Shown here: piece by piece, positions 6,103 through 13,579 of the stretch
Layout: every line of letters starts with the position of its first letter
How positions within the stretch are numbered: the stretch's first letter is position 1
IMG/VR virus record: IMGVR_UViG_3300021425_002343
Coordinates: 1-25,053 of that record
From: a virus
Direction: 5' to 3' (one strand)
Length of the DNA: 25,053 nucleotides
The notes under the pieces: generated by a model
Seen by the model: only the letters and a program-made list of their open reading frames with translations
Database searches by the model: none
What the model was told of the DNA's origin: nothing
Made by a program: the position numbers and the translations under genes

Positions 6103-6909
6103 ATGGACTATTACAGCAGGCTTGGCGTGAACAAATCAGCATCGCCAGATGATATAAAAAAAGCATACAAAAAACTGGCGATGCAACATCACCCAGATCG
6201 TGGGGGAGATGAAAAAACGTTTCAGCAAATCAACGAAGCATATTCTACACTGAAAGATCCTGCAAAGCGTCAACAGTATGACAATCCTCGTCCTCAAAAC
6301 GATTTCAATTTTAATTCAGGAAATATGAATGATATTTTTGAAACTTTTTTTAGACAAACAGGACGGCAAGTTCGTAGGAATTTAGATATTACAATTAGTG
6401 TAAGAATCAAATTAGAAGATGTGTTAACAGGCAAAGATGTTTTAGGAAAATATAGGCTTAGAGATAATACAGAAGAAATAGCAACAATCAAAATTCCTCC
6501 AGGCATTGAAAATGGACAAGTGATGTCCTACAAAGGCCTAGGCGACAACACTCATAAAAATGTGCCTAGAGGAAATTTGCATGTTAGAGTTCTTGTTGAA
6601 AAACACAGGACTTATGAAAGAGATAGGTTGCATTTACGCACAACTTGTGCTATAAATGTATTTGAGTTAATATTAGGCACAGAAGTAAACATTAATAAAT
6701 TAGAAGGCGGAACTCTTAATATAAAAATTCCAAAAGGAACTAACCCAGGCACAATTCTTAGTATACCTCAACACGGATTACCAGATCGTAGGACAGGTCG
6801 CCGTGGCAACATATACTTAGAGATTAAAGGTGTTACACCTAAAATAGACGAATACGAAAAATTAGAAAAGGTTAAAAATCTATATGATGAACTTAGTTTA
6901 CGCTCCTGA
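6103..6909 (+). CDS. DnaJ-type co-chaperone without zinc finger (CbpA-like)
   Basis: A 268-residue J-domain protein. Residues 1-60 form the J domain with the HPD motif at 30-32, needed to stimulate Hsp70 (DnaK) ATPase, and the usual KKAYKKLAMQ helix before it. A short Asn/Phe-rich linker (FNFNSGNMNDIFETFF) replaces the Gly/Phe region. The zinc-finger CxxCxGxG repeats are absent, so it is a class B (CbpA-like) protein. The C-terminal substrate-binding part shows IKIPPGIENGQVMSYKGLGD and GTLNIKIPKGTNPG, the two beta-domain signatures of the DnaJ C-terminal region. It is slightly shorter than CbpA (about 306). The 3' end overlaps the deformylase start by 26 bases. It presumably redirects host DnaK, perhaps for virion assembly. 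Confidence 0.93.
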   Translation: MDYYSRLGVNKSASPDDIKKAYKKLAMQHHPDRGGDEKTFQQINEAYSTLKDPAKRQQYDNPRPQNDFNFNSGNMNDIFETFFRQTGRQVRRNLDITISVRIKLEDVLTGKDVLGKYRLRDNTEEIATIKIPPGIENGQVMSYKGLGDNTHKNVPRGNLHVRVLVEKHRTYERDRLHLRTTCAINVFELILGTEVNINKLEGGTLNIKIPKGTNPGTILSIPQHGLPDRRTGRRGNIYLEIKGVTPKIDEYEKLEKVKNLYDELSLRS

Positions 6910-7411
6910 TGTAATGTTAGAGACAGCAGTAAGACCTATGCAGTATGATGAAATACATCCTGCTACTGTTGTTCCTGATATGATATACCTGATGCAAAAA
7001 CACAGCGGCTTAGGATTAAGTGCAAATCAGGTAGGATTAGATGCTCAAATTTTTGTAATGAGACCTGTATTAAATAAAAAATGGGGAAGTCCGCTAACTG
7101 TTATTAACCCTATTATCAAAGGACTTAGCAAAGAAATGGAAATAGGCGTTGAAGGATGTCTAAGTCATCCTGATTTACTTTTGAAGGTCAAACGTCCAAT
7201 AAGCTGTATTGTTGAGTTTGATACACTGGCTTCAGATGGTAAGACTATTATTCATACCGATACAAAATTTGACGATATAGATGCAAGAATATTTTTACAC
7301 GAATATGATCACTTACATGGCATACAATTCATTGACAGAGTAAGTAAGTTTAAGTTACAATTAGCAGAGAAGAAAAGACTAAAAAAACAAAAAAGGAAAG
7401 TTAATGGTTGA
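6884..7411 (+). CDS. def: Peptide deformylase
   Basis: A 175-residue metalloenzyme that removes the N-terminal formyl group from new proteins. All three family motifs are present: GLGLSANQVG (motif 1, GxGLAAxQ), EGCLSHP (motif 2, with the metal-binding Cys) and HEYDHLHG (motif 3, HExxH with both metal-binding His and the catalytic Glu). The Lys/Arg-rich C-terminal end (KKRLKKQKRKVNG) is short and basic, unlike the longer tails of many bacterial enzymes, in keeping with phage deformylases. ATG at 6884 and 6887 are both possible starts; both lie inside the DnaJ gene. The 3' end overlaps the ClpA gene by 8 bases. Phage deformylases are known from marine phages and are thought to keep up with the phage translation load. 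Confidence 0.95.
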   Translation: MMNLVYAPDVMLETAVRPMQYDEIHPATVVPDMIYLMQKHSGLGLSANQVGLDAQIFVMRPVLNKKWGSPLTVINPIIKGLSKEMEIGVEGCLSHPDLLLKVKRPISCIVEFDTLASDGKTIIHTDTKFDDIDARIFLHEYDHLHGIQFIDRVSKFKLQLAEKKRLKKQKRKVNG

Positions 7412-9656
7412 ACCAAGCAAAAAGCTACAAGCAGTTTTTGAAAAAGCAGTAAAAGATGCACGTAAGCTATCTCACGAATATGTTACTCTAGAGCATCTAT
7501 TGTATAGTATGTTGTGTGAAGAGCAATTTGAAACTATTATAAGTGGCTTTGGCACTGATGTTGATTATATTAAAAAGAATTTAGAAAATCACCTAAAAAC
7601 TAAATTAGATGATATTAAAACAGATCTAACAAAATACAAGCCACGTAAAACACAAACTGTAGAGCGTGTTTTGAACCGTGCTTTTACACAGGTATTGTTT
7701 AATGGACGCAGTAACATTGATATTGCAGATGTGTTTATAAGTATTCTTAGCGAAAAGAAAACCTATGCATATTATATCTGCGAACAAGGTGGTATTACTA
7801 AAGAACAATTTTCTAACTATATGGCTAACGAGTTTGATGGACAGTTTGAAGAAGAAGCTGAACGTGAAAACACTGGTATGGCAAACCGTGCATTGCGTGA
7901 ATTTACAACGCATCTAAATGATGAAGTAAAGCAAGGCAAGGTTGACCCTGTTATTGGACGTGATGAAGAAATGGAACAGGTTGCACTTGCACTTGGCCGA
8001 CGCAGTAAAAGCAACGTGCTTATGGTAGGTGATCCAGGTGTTGGTAAAACTGCTATTGCAGAAGGACTTGCTTGGAAAATTGAGAACAATGATGTTCCCG
8101 ACTTCCTAAAAGAATACAATGTATATACACTAGATATTGGCAGTATGCTGGCTGGTTCTAAATATCGCGGTGATTTTGAAGAACGCTTCAAGTTGGTTTT
8201 ACAGGCTCTGCGCAACAAAGGCAAAACCATTATGTTTATTGACGAAGCACATATGATTTCAGGTGCTGGTGCAGGCGGCGGCAATAGTGCAAACGATTTG
8301 GCTAATATGTTAAAGCCAGCATTAGCAAAGGGCAATCTTAAAGTTGTTGCAAGCACTACTTGGGAAGAGTTCCGCAAGCATTTTGAAAAAGACCGTGCAT
8401 TAATGCGTAGGTTCCAGCGTGTAACTATTGACGAACCAAGTGCAGAAATGACAGTGAAAATTTTGCAAGGTGTTAAAAGATATTACGAAGATTATCACAC
8501 AACTACAATTACACAAGATGCAATTGAAGCAGCAGTAAAACTGAGCATCAAGTATCAAACAGATAAAAAATTGCCTGATAAAGCAATTGACTTAATTGAC
8601 GTTGCCTGTGCTAGATTCAAAGTTCGAAATCAAACTGAAAACAAAATTGTTACAGAAGATAGCATACAGTTTGAACTTGCAAAAATGGTAAATCTACCAG
8701 AAGAACAAGTCAAAGAACGTGAAGCAGAAAATCTTGTGCACCTTTCGGATAATCTTAAAAAGGTTGTTTATGGACAAGATAATGCAATTGAATCTATTGT
8801 TGATAAAATCCTAGTTGCACAAGCAGGACTAAAAGAAGAAAACAAGCCAATTGGTTCGTTTGTGTTTATGGGTCCAACTGGTGTAGGTAAAACTGAACTT
8901 GCAAAACAATTGAGCAGCCACATGGGTGTAAAACTTGTAAGATTTGACATGAGCGAATTCCAAGAAAAGCACAGTGTAAGCAAACTCATTGGTTCGCCTC
9001 CAGGATATGTTGGGCATGAAGAAAGTGCTGGCCAACTTATTGAAAAATTACAAGAATCGCCAAACTGTGTTCTATTGTTAGACGAAGTAGAAAAAGCACA
9101 TCCTGATGTGTCACAAATTTTGCTACAACTTATGGACAATGGTAAAATCACAGGCAGTAATGGCAAGGAAGCAGATGCAAGAAATGCAACACTTATCCTA
9201 ACTACAAACTTAGGTGCTCAAGAAGCTGAAAAAAACAACATTGGATTTAGCGATAGCATGGATAGAGATTACGATGATAGTGAATTGAAAAAATTCTTTC
9301 CACCTGAATTCCGTAATAGACTAGATGGTATCATTACATTTGGCAAGTTGGACAAACCGGTTATGATGAAGATTGTTGGTAAGTTCTTGTTGACTTTGAA
9401 AGAACAGGTAAAAGACAAAGGCATTAACATAAAACTGTCGGACGAAGCATTAGACTATCTTGTTGACAAAGGCTTTGACAGTAAAATGGGTGCTCGTCCT
9501 CTGCAACGTGTAATCGATCAAGAAATCAAGCGTCCTCTTAGTAAATTAATGTTATTTGGAGAATTAAAAAATGGCGGCAATATTAACATAGATTTTGTTG
9601 ATGAAAATCTCGAGCTGTTGGTGGTAATGCAAGATGAACTTGTTGAAAACACGTAA
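7404..9656 (+). CDS. clpA: ClpA-type AAA+ protein unfoldase
   Basis: A 750-residue double-ring AAA+ protein, nearly the length of E. coli ClpA (758). Residues 1-140 resemble the ClpA N-domain. D1 has Walker A GDPGVGKT (209-216), pore loop KYRG (253-256), Walker B IMFIDEAH (276-283) and RALMRRF. D2 has Walker A GPTGVGKT (490-497), pore loop GYVG (534-537), Walker B LLLDEVE (557-563) and sensor-2 GARPL (696-700). There is no ClpB/Hsp104 coiled-coil insert, so it is ClpA/ClpC-like rather than a disaggregase. The segment NNIGF (611-615) aligns with the ClpA IGL loop that docks on ClpP and retains the I-G-(F/L) tripeptide. No clpP lies in the window, so host ClpP is the likely partner. Confidence 0.95.
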   Translation: MVEPSKKLQAVFEKAVKDARKLSHEYVTLEHLLYSMLCEEQFETIISGFGTDVDYIKKNLENHLKTKLDDIKTDLTKYKPRKTQTVERVLNRAFTQVLFNGRSNIDIADVFISILSEKKTYAYYICEQGGITKEQFSNYMANEFDGQFEEEAERENTGMANRALREFTTHLNDEVKQGKVDPVIGRDEEMEQVALALGRRSKSNVLMVGDPGVGKTAIAEGLAWKIENNDVPDFLKEYNVYTLDIGSMLAGSKYRGDFEERFKLVLQALRNKGKTIMFIDEAHMISGAGAGGGNSANDLANMLKPALAKGNLKVVASTTWEEFRKHFEKDRALMRRFQRVTIDEPSAEMTVKILQGVKRYYEDYHTTTITQDAIEAAVKLSIKYQTDKKLPDKAIDLIDVACARFKVRNQTENKIVTEDSIQFELAKMVNLPEEQVKEREAENLVHLSDNLKKVVYGQDNAIESIVDKILVAQAGLKEENKPIGSFVFMGPTGVGKTELAKQLSSHMGVKLVRFDMSEFQEKHSVSKLIGSPPGYVGHEESAGQLIEKLQESPNCVLLLDEVEKAHPDVSQILLQLMDNGKITGSNGKEADARNATLILTTNLGAQEAEKNNIGFSDSMDRDYDDSELKKFFPPEFRNRLDGIITFGKLDKPVMMKIVGKFLLTLKEQVKDKGINIKLSDEALDYLVDKGFDSKMGARPLQRVIDQEIKRPLSKLMLFGELKNGGNINIDFVDENLELLVVMQDELVENT

Positions 9657-10329
9657 ATTACATTATGGCAAATACTTATATAAAACATCTTTTCCGAATA
9701 AACTAGCAGGACACTTTAGGACTGAATTACAAAAAGATGGCTGTTATGGCCATCTTCGTGTAAAGCTAGATGAACTGCACAGTGTATTTGTTCCAGGCTC
9801 AACAGAAATAAAACTGCCTTGGGCATACCATACACGCATATACGATAGTATTCCTGTAGAAGATTATTATGATGCAATTGACTTATACCGGCTTCTTGGT
9901 AAATCATCTGATATAGAATTTACACTTCGTTGCGAAGCATTTAGATTAAATCTTTACAGTAACGACAGAGATTTTATAACTAAGATAGTCAATATAGTAA
10001 GACACAAATTTGTTGAATTTTGGGAACCTGATCCAGAAGATGCAAAAATACTAACAGCTGAAAACAATGTAATTATTGTAAATGAACCACCCGATTATGA
10101 ATATAAAATTACATTAGGCAAAAATCGCGGCGAACCTAGTCTTGCAAAATGGATTGATGCAAATCCAAATTTAGGAAAAATGGGATCAATAGCCAAAGAC
10201 GAATGCTACAGGTCTGGATGGGTAAAGGGTTATTATTTCTTTGTCAGAGATGACAAAACACTGTTAATAGCACAAATGATAGTTGGCAACAATATACAAA
10301 GAGTAGACCGTTTGGTGTATAACAGATAA
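9634..10329 (+). CDS. Unknown protein downstream of ClpA
   Basis: A 231-residue protein that begins 23 bases inside the ClpA gene. I do not recognise a family. The N-terminus is basic (KTRKLHYGKYLYKTSF), followed by a region rich in acidic and aromatic residues (DYYDAIDLYRLLG; KFVEFWEPDPEDAK). The C-terminal third has a WIDANPNLGKMG segment and a strand-rich end with GYYFFVRDDKTLLIAQMIVG. There is no membrane segment, signal or Cys cluster. An 8-base perfect hairpin (9734-9756) sits within it. A late-type promoter overlaps its last codons. Coupling to clpA could mean an adaptor or substrate role, but nothing in the sequence shows this. Confidence 0.8.
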   Translation: MNLLKTRKLHYGKYLYKTSFPNKLAGHFRTELQKDGCYGHLRVKLDELHSVFVPGSTEIKLPWAYHTRIYDSIPVEDYYDAIDLYRLLGKSSDIEFTLRCEAFRLNLYSNDRDFITKIVNIVRHKFVEFWEPDPEDAKILTAENNVIIVNEPPDYEYKITLGKNRGEPSLAKWIDANPNLGKMGSIAKDECYRSGWVKGYYFFVRDDKTLLIAQMIVGNNIQRVDRLVYNR

Positions 10330-10332
10330 ATA
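10325..10332 (+). promoter_or_regulatory. Late-type promoter, GATAAATA, at a leaderless position
   Basis: GATAAATAGT is identical to the copies before 2066 and 15437. With T4 spacing the transcript would begin at base 10338, the A of the next gene's ATG. There is no Shine-Dalgarno site before that ATG, so the mRNA would be leaderless. The motif overlaps the upstream stop codon. Confidence 0.6.
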
Positions 10333-10337
10333 GTTAT

Positions 10338-10703
10338 ATGCCAAGTAACAGTGAAACAATTTTAACACAAAATATACATCCTGGAGATAGCACAACCGAA
10401 ACTATCACAGGAGAAAAATACAAAGGAGACGGATACTACGGACGTAGTGACGGATTTCATAGTGTTCAATATAACCTAATTGGGTTTATTGGCACAGTCA
10501 GTATGCAAGCCACTTTAGCACTTGAACCAACTGATGATGATTGGTTTAGTGTTGCAGGCACCTCTCATACCAGCATTGCTACAGAAACCGATCTTAGCGA
10601 TGGGGGACATATCTATAACTTCACTGGCAATTATGTTTGGGTAAGAGTAACTGTTACTAATTGGACTGATGGCACAGTAGATAGTATATATTTAAATCAT
10701 TGA
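10338..10703 (+). CDS. Beta-rich protein, probable virion structural component
   Basis: A 121-residue protein rich in Thr, Ser, Gly and aromatic residues with alternating short strands, typical of a beta-sandwich. The C-terminal part (GHIYNFTGNYVWVRVTVTNWTDGTVDSIYLNH, spread over about residues 91-121) resembles small decoration or structural proteins I recall from T4-like phages, in which an FTGNYVWVRV-type strand pair recurs. There are no Cys residues, membrane segment or leader. The only candidate start is ATG 10338, exactly where a late transcript is predicted to begin, and no ribosome site precedes it. Virion location is inferred from composition and the promoter type. Confidence 0.8.
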   Translation: MPSNSETILTQNIHPGDSTTETITGEKYKGDGYYGRSDGFHSVQYNLIGFIGTVSMQATLALEPTDDDWFSVAGTSHTSIATETDLSDGGHIYNFTGNYVWVRVTVTNWTDGTVDSIYLNH

Positions 10704-10713
10704 GGCGAGCAGT

Positions 10714-11292
10714 ATGAGTTTTATAAATGTAATAATTAAAGAAAAGCATCAACCCCACACAATTGTTGAAGCAATTTGTAATAATTTTCAAATGCCGCTC
10801 AATGAGAGCGATATTGATTTCCTGGTTACTGAAGAATCAGTAGGTATAGAAGTAGAAAATGTTACTGACGAATACATTCATGCTCTTGCCGAAAGTTTGT
10901 TTGACATGGGATATAATGATTTTGATATTGATGTAGAAGAAGACTTTGACGATGTTGACGAAATAACATTAGAAGACAACGAAGACTTCCATCAAATTTT
11001 TGGATATCTTGCTTACAGTTTAGATGAAAATGATTTATTTGAAGCAGAATACAGAGGACGTAAGGTTAAGTTAAACAAGCCTATGGCAGGGGATGTCAAA
11101 AAGTTTAAGGTATATGTAAACTGCCCTGGCAAAGGTGGAAAGAAACGTGTAAAGAAAATCAACTTTGGACAAAAAGGTGTAAAAATTAAAAAGTCTAATC
11201 CTAAAAGACGCAAGAGCTTTAGAGCAAGACACAACTGCGACAATCCAGGATCAAAGTGTAAAGCAAGATATTGGAGTTGTAGAAAATGGTAA
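10714..11292 (+). CDS. Bipartite acidic/basic protein with conserved phage Cys-Arg C-terminal domain
   Basis: A 192-residue protein with a sharp charge split. Residues about 70-95 are strongly acidic (DIDVEEDFDDVDEITLEDNEDF), while residues about 115-192 are strongly basic. The basic part reads KVYVNCPGKGG, KKINFGQKGVKIKK, PKRRKSFRARHNCDN and ends KARYWSCRKW, with four cysteines. I recall this KKxxFG ... RRKSFRARHxC ... PRYWSCxxW ending as a recurrent domain in head or unknown proteins of T4-like marine phages; its function is not settled, but nucleic acid or metal binding fits. The first half has no family I know. Shine-Dalgarno GGCGAG precedes the ATG, and the stop overlaps the next start. 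Confidence 0.8.
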   Translation: MSFINVIIKEKHQPHTIVEAICNNFQMPLNESDIDFLVTEESVGIEVENVTDEYIHALAESLFDMGYNDFDIDVEEDFDDVDEITLEDNEDFHQIFGYLAYSLDENDLFEAEYRGRKVKLNKPMAGDVKKFKVYVNCPGKGGKKRVKKINFGQKGVKIKKSNPKRRKSFRARHNCDNPGSKCKARYWSCRKW

Positions 11293-11822
11293 AATTAGTA
11301 GAATTTTTTCACAATAGTGATTTACCAGAAAAAATCCTGCCTCCAATAGACTTTGATGTTGCAGAAGATCTTGTTGTCTTTATGCGCAATGATCCTGTAT
11401 TCTATCGTAAAAGTTTATTTCCGGCTATTGAAACTGTAAAGTCAACTGACCCTATAGATACTACAGCGTTACAAAATGTTGTTGCACATGGGTTAGGAAA
11501 ATACTGTGAAAAGTTTCAAATACCTCATCCAAAAACTGAACTGCTAACCGATGCTGATATATCTAGTATTGTAGAAAGATTGGTTGCAGAAGAAATAAAA
11601 GGCGAAGGCGATTTGAATGAAAGCCAGAGTTTATGGGACAGAATTTGGAATGGTCCTGAAGATAATTTTGACGCAATGATGACAGCAGTTACAGCAATGT
11701 ATGCAAGAACTAGACGCAATCCTAAATCAGTTCCGGACCAATATATGACTATGTTGAAAAAACAATTTCCGAACGCTAAACCATTAGATATGCGAAGAGC
11801 TATTGAAAAGGCGGACATCTAA
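11286..11822 (+). CDS. Unknown head-region protein
   Basis: A 178-residue, mostly helical, mildly acidic protein; no family recognised. The N-terminus MVKLVEFF contains an L-V-E triplet, and GDLNESQSLW near residues 108-117 contains L-N-E followed by Ser. Both fit the (L/I)-x-E consensus of the T4 gp21 prohead protease, so one or two cuts are possible, although such triplets also arise by chance. The segment WDRIWNGPEDNFDAMMTAVTAM is aromatic and helical. It overlaps the gene before by 7 bases and shares a base with the one after (TAATG). Position in the coupled run suggests a virion component. Confidence 0.75.
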   Translation: MVKLVEFFHNSDLPEKILPPIDFDVAEDLVVFMRNDPVFYRKSLFPAIETVKSTDPIDTTALQNVVAHGLGKYCEKFQIPHPKTELLTDADISSIVERLVAEEIKGEGDLNESQSLWDRIWNGPEDNFDAMMTAVTAMYARTRRNPKSVPDQYMTMLKKQFPNAKPLDMRRAIEKADI

Positions 11823-12025
11823 TGGACATAAAAGATTTACAACATTTAGCAGGTATACGAAATAAGTTTACTGGTTGGACACCTTATACTACAGAAAACA
11901 TTAGTATAACTGGAACAGAAAAAGCCCGTATACAACGCAAGAAAAAAATACAACCAGGCACTGAAGAATGGTTTAAACTGTGGTTTAGTCAACCACACTT
12001 AACAGGAGAAAAGCCCTATGACTGA
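11822..12025 (+). CDS. Small unknown protein with LAGI motif
   Basis: A 67-residue basic protein coupled to its neighbours at both ends. The N-terminus KDLQHLAGIRNK resembles DFAALAGITLNE in the 208-residue protein encoded at 16299, so the two share a short (D-(L/F)-x-x-LAGI) element. In the larger protein the element is followed by an L-N-E triplet, a possible prohead-protease site; here no Glu follows. The rest is basic (KARIQRKKKIQPG) with EEWFKLWFSQPHL near the end. I know no family. A capsid-targeting or scaffold-contact role for the LAGI element is a guess. Confidence 0.65.
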   Translation: MDIKDLQHLAGIRNKFTGWTPYTTENISITGTEKARIQRKKKIQPGTEEWFKLWFSQPHLTGEKPYD

Positions 12026-12428
12026 TGCAAGATTTTTTAGAAAATATGTAGACATTATTAACGAAGACAGTTCAGCGGCTGCACAAGCAATGATTGATGC
12101 TTACAATGCATTAAAAGACAATCCAGATGCAAATGCAGATCAGTTGAACAGCCTAATACAACAATACAAAAATGCTTTTGGTGGAGATATAACAACCGCA
12201 CAAGCAAGCGAGTATGATGCAGGTTCAGCTGAAGGATTGGATAATTATTATCAAGATCCTGCTAGAGGAGAAAAAGCCTTTGAACGTCATCTTGAAAGAT
12301 ATAATAGATTGCTTAGAATGAAGAGAGGAAATCCAGAAGCCTTTGAAAATAGCTTGGACGATAAATTAAAGAAATTTATGCAGGAATTTCCTAAAACTGA
12401 TATGTATAGAAAAAGGTCAATGTTCTAA
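12018..12428 (+). CDS. Unknown helical protein with possible capsid-targeting leader
   Basis: A 136-residue helical protein. It begins MTDARFFRKYVDIINE followed by Asp. The basic, aromatic leader ending in I-N-E after 16 residues fits the form of T4 internal-protein leaders, which are cut by the prohead protease after (L/I)-x-E. The body alternates Ala, Asn and Asp in helices (AAAQAMIDAYNALKDN) and has a DNYYQDPARGEKAFERHLERYN segment. There are no cysteines or membrane helices. It overlaps the preceding gene by 8 bases. Function unknown; packaging inside the head is inferred only from the N-terminus and neighbours. Confidence 0.75.
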   Translation: MTDARFFRKYVDIINEDSSAAAQAMIDAYNALKDNPDANADQLNSLIQQYKNAFGGDITTAQASEYDAGSAEGLDNYYQDPARGEKAFERHLERYNRLLRMKRGNPEAFENSLDDKLKKFMQEFPKTDMYRKRSMF

Positions 12429-12429
12429 T

Positions 12430-12648
12430 ATGAAACGCTGGTTTTACAAAATATGGCGCAGTTGGAACCCGTGGTTTACTCTTGAAGTAGATTACCGTGG
12501 TGCTACCAAGCGAATAATTGTAAAAGATTTCAAAAAGAAAACACCAAAACACATAAGCGGAACCAATGCAGATGGCGAGTTTTTTGAATTAAAATGCGAT
12601 AAGCCAATGGATTTTTATATAGAAGAATATAGGGCGGATTTAAAATGA
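12430..12648 (+). CDS. Small basic unknown protein
   Basis: A 72-residue basic protein opening with a Trp-rich, positively charged stretch (KRWFYKIWRSWNPW), then predicted beta strands (FTLEVDYRGATKRIIVKDF) and a second beta pair toward the end (FFELKCDKPMDFYIEEY). It looks like a small single beta-domain. One Cys, no membrane helix, no protease-site leader. The start follows the previous stop by one base, and its stop overlaps the next start as ATGA. No family recognised. Confidence 0.7.
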   Translation: MKRWFYKIWRSWNPWFTLEVDYRGATKRIIVKDFKKKTPKHISGTNADGEFFELKCDKPMDFYIEEYRADLK

Positions 12649-12959
12649 AATATCCACAACTTACATGGCAACAAATTGAAAGAATACGTAAGAAGTTTGC
12701 AAGAGACTGGGAAGTCCGCGAACAAAAATATCTATACAAGCGTGTAGCATTTGATGATTATAACGAAGCATTGAGATTTATGATGATGCTAGAAAAACCT
12801 CAAATGAAACTAGACCATTTTGCAGACATAGGTTTGTTTTACAATGAAATGATGCTTATGGTATACACACATGATGTAGGCGGATTAACACAATTAGATT
12901 TTGAATTAGCTGTTTATATAGATTATGCTCTAGATAAATTAGGTGCTAGAGTAAAATGA
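12645..12959 (+). CDS. Pterin-4a-carbinolamine dehydratase-like protein, active site degenerate
   Basis: A 104-residue protein matching the length and order of the PCD/DCoH family. DWEVREQKYLYKRVAFDDYNEALRFM (across about 21-46) corresponds to the family strand and FxFxDFxxAxxFM helix; KLDHFADIGLFYN (55-67) to KxDHHPEWFNVYN; THDVGGLTQLDFELAVYID (75-93) to THxxGGLTxxDxxLAxxID. The first catalytic His (H58) and the later His of THD (H76) are kept. The second His of the HHP motif is Phe59 and the Pro is Ala60. The family dehydrates 4a-hydroxytetrahydrobiopterin, and DCoH also acts as a transcription-factor partner. With one key His lost, activity may be reduced or gone, leaving a structural or binding role. 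It has no capsid-targeting leader, although most neighbours do. Confidence 0.8.
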   Translation: MKYPQLTWQQIERIRKKFARDWEVREQKYLYKRVAFDDYNEALRFMMMLEKPQMKLDHFADIGLFYNEMMLMVYTHDVGGLTQLDFELAVYIDYALDKLGARVK

Positions 12960-13579
12960 AAATTACAGAAGTCACAGCAAACCAGAGATTGAACGAGTTC
13001 GTGTTCATTCCTGCTGTTGTGGCAGGACTAGCAATAGCAGCCAGAGCTATTGTTATTGCTGGTATATTTCTTAGTGTGTATGACATATATCAAATTTATA
13101 GAAAGCTAAAAAGCGGCGAAATGACAAGAGAAGAAGCAGTAAAACAAATTGGAAAAGAAGCTGCTTATGCACTGGCAAGTATAGCTGTGCTAAAAGGCGC
13201 TGCAATGGGCTTTAGAGCATTTAAAAAACATTGGAAAAAAGCCACAGCAGGCACAGCTGGTGTAGGTGTTGGCACAGGTGTTGCAGCTCAAACTGACGAG
13301 CCAATAAAAGAAAATTTAGCCAAAGGGCTAAGAGCCATATTCGATGTTGTAAAGAATTTTGACGAGTATAAAAAAGAAGTTTTTAGAATACTTAGACGCA
13401 GTCCTAAATTTAAACATCTGTCTGACGAAAAGATTGAAAATATGTCTCATACTATAACCACTGCAGAAACTTCTAAAAGAGCAGCAAAATCCGCGTCACC
13501 AGATGACTTTGATTATGATTTAGAACTAAAACTTAGAGATTTTGATCGCGGCGACTACTTACAATCGGTGGATGACTAA
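12956..13579 (+). CDS. Membrane-segment protein with possible capsid-targeting leader
   Basis: A 207-residue protein. The leader MKITEVTANQRLNE ends in L-N-E at residues 12-14, then Phe, and fits a prohead-protease site. A strongly hydrophobic stretch (about 15-45) and a second one (66-86) could cross a membrane, and AGTAGVGVGTGVA (98-110) is a flexible Gly/Ala tract. The rest is charged and helical (VFRILRRSPKFKHLSDEKIENMS). A head-packaged protein with membrane helices would resemble ejection proteins that enter the host envelope, but this is inference. ATGA couples it to the pterin-dehydratase-like gene. No named family. Confidence 0.75.
   Translation: MKITEVTANQRLNEFVFIPAVVAGLAIAARAIVIAGIFLSVYDIYQIYRKLKSGEMTREEAVKQIGKEAAYALASIAVLKGAAMGFRAFKKHWKKATAGTAGVGVGTGVAAQTDEPIKENLAKGLRAIFDVVKNFDEYKKEVFRILRRSPKFKHLSDEKIENMSHTITTAETSKRAAKSASPDDFDYDLELKLRDFDRGDYLQSVDD

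Noticed and set aside
9734-9756. Perfect 8-base hairpin (AAGATGGC / GCCATCTT) in the gene after clpA
   Set aside because: It lies well inside a coding region with no T-tract and no link to a start or stop; chance is a sufficient explanation.
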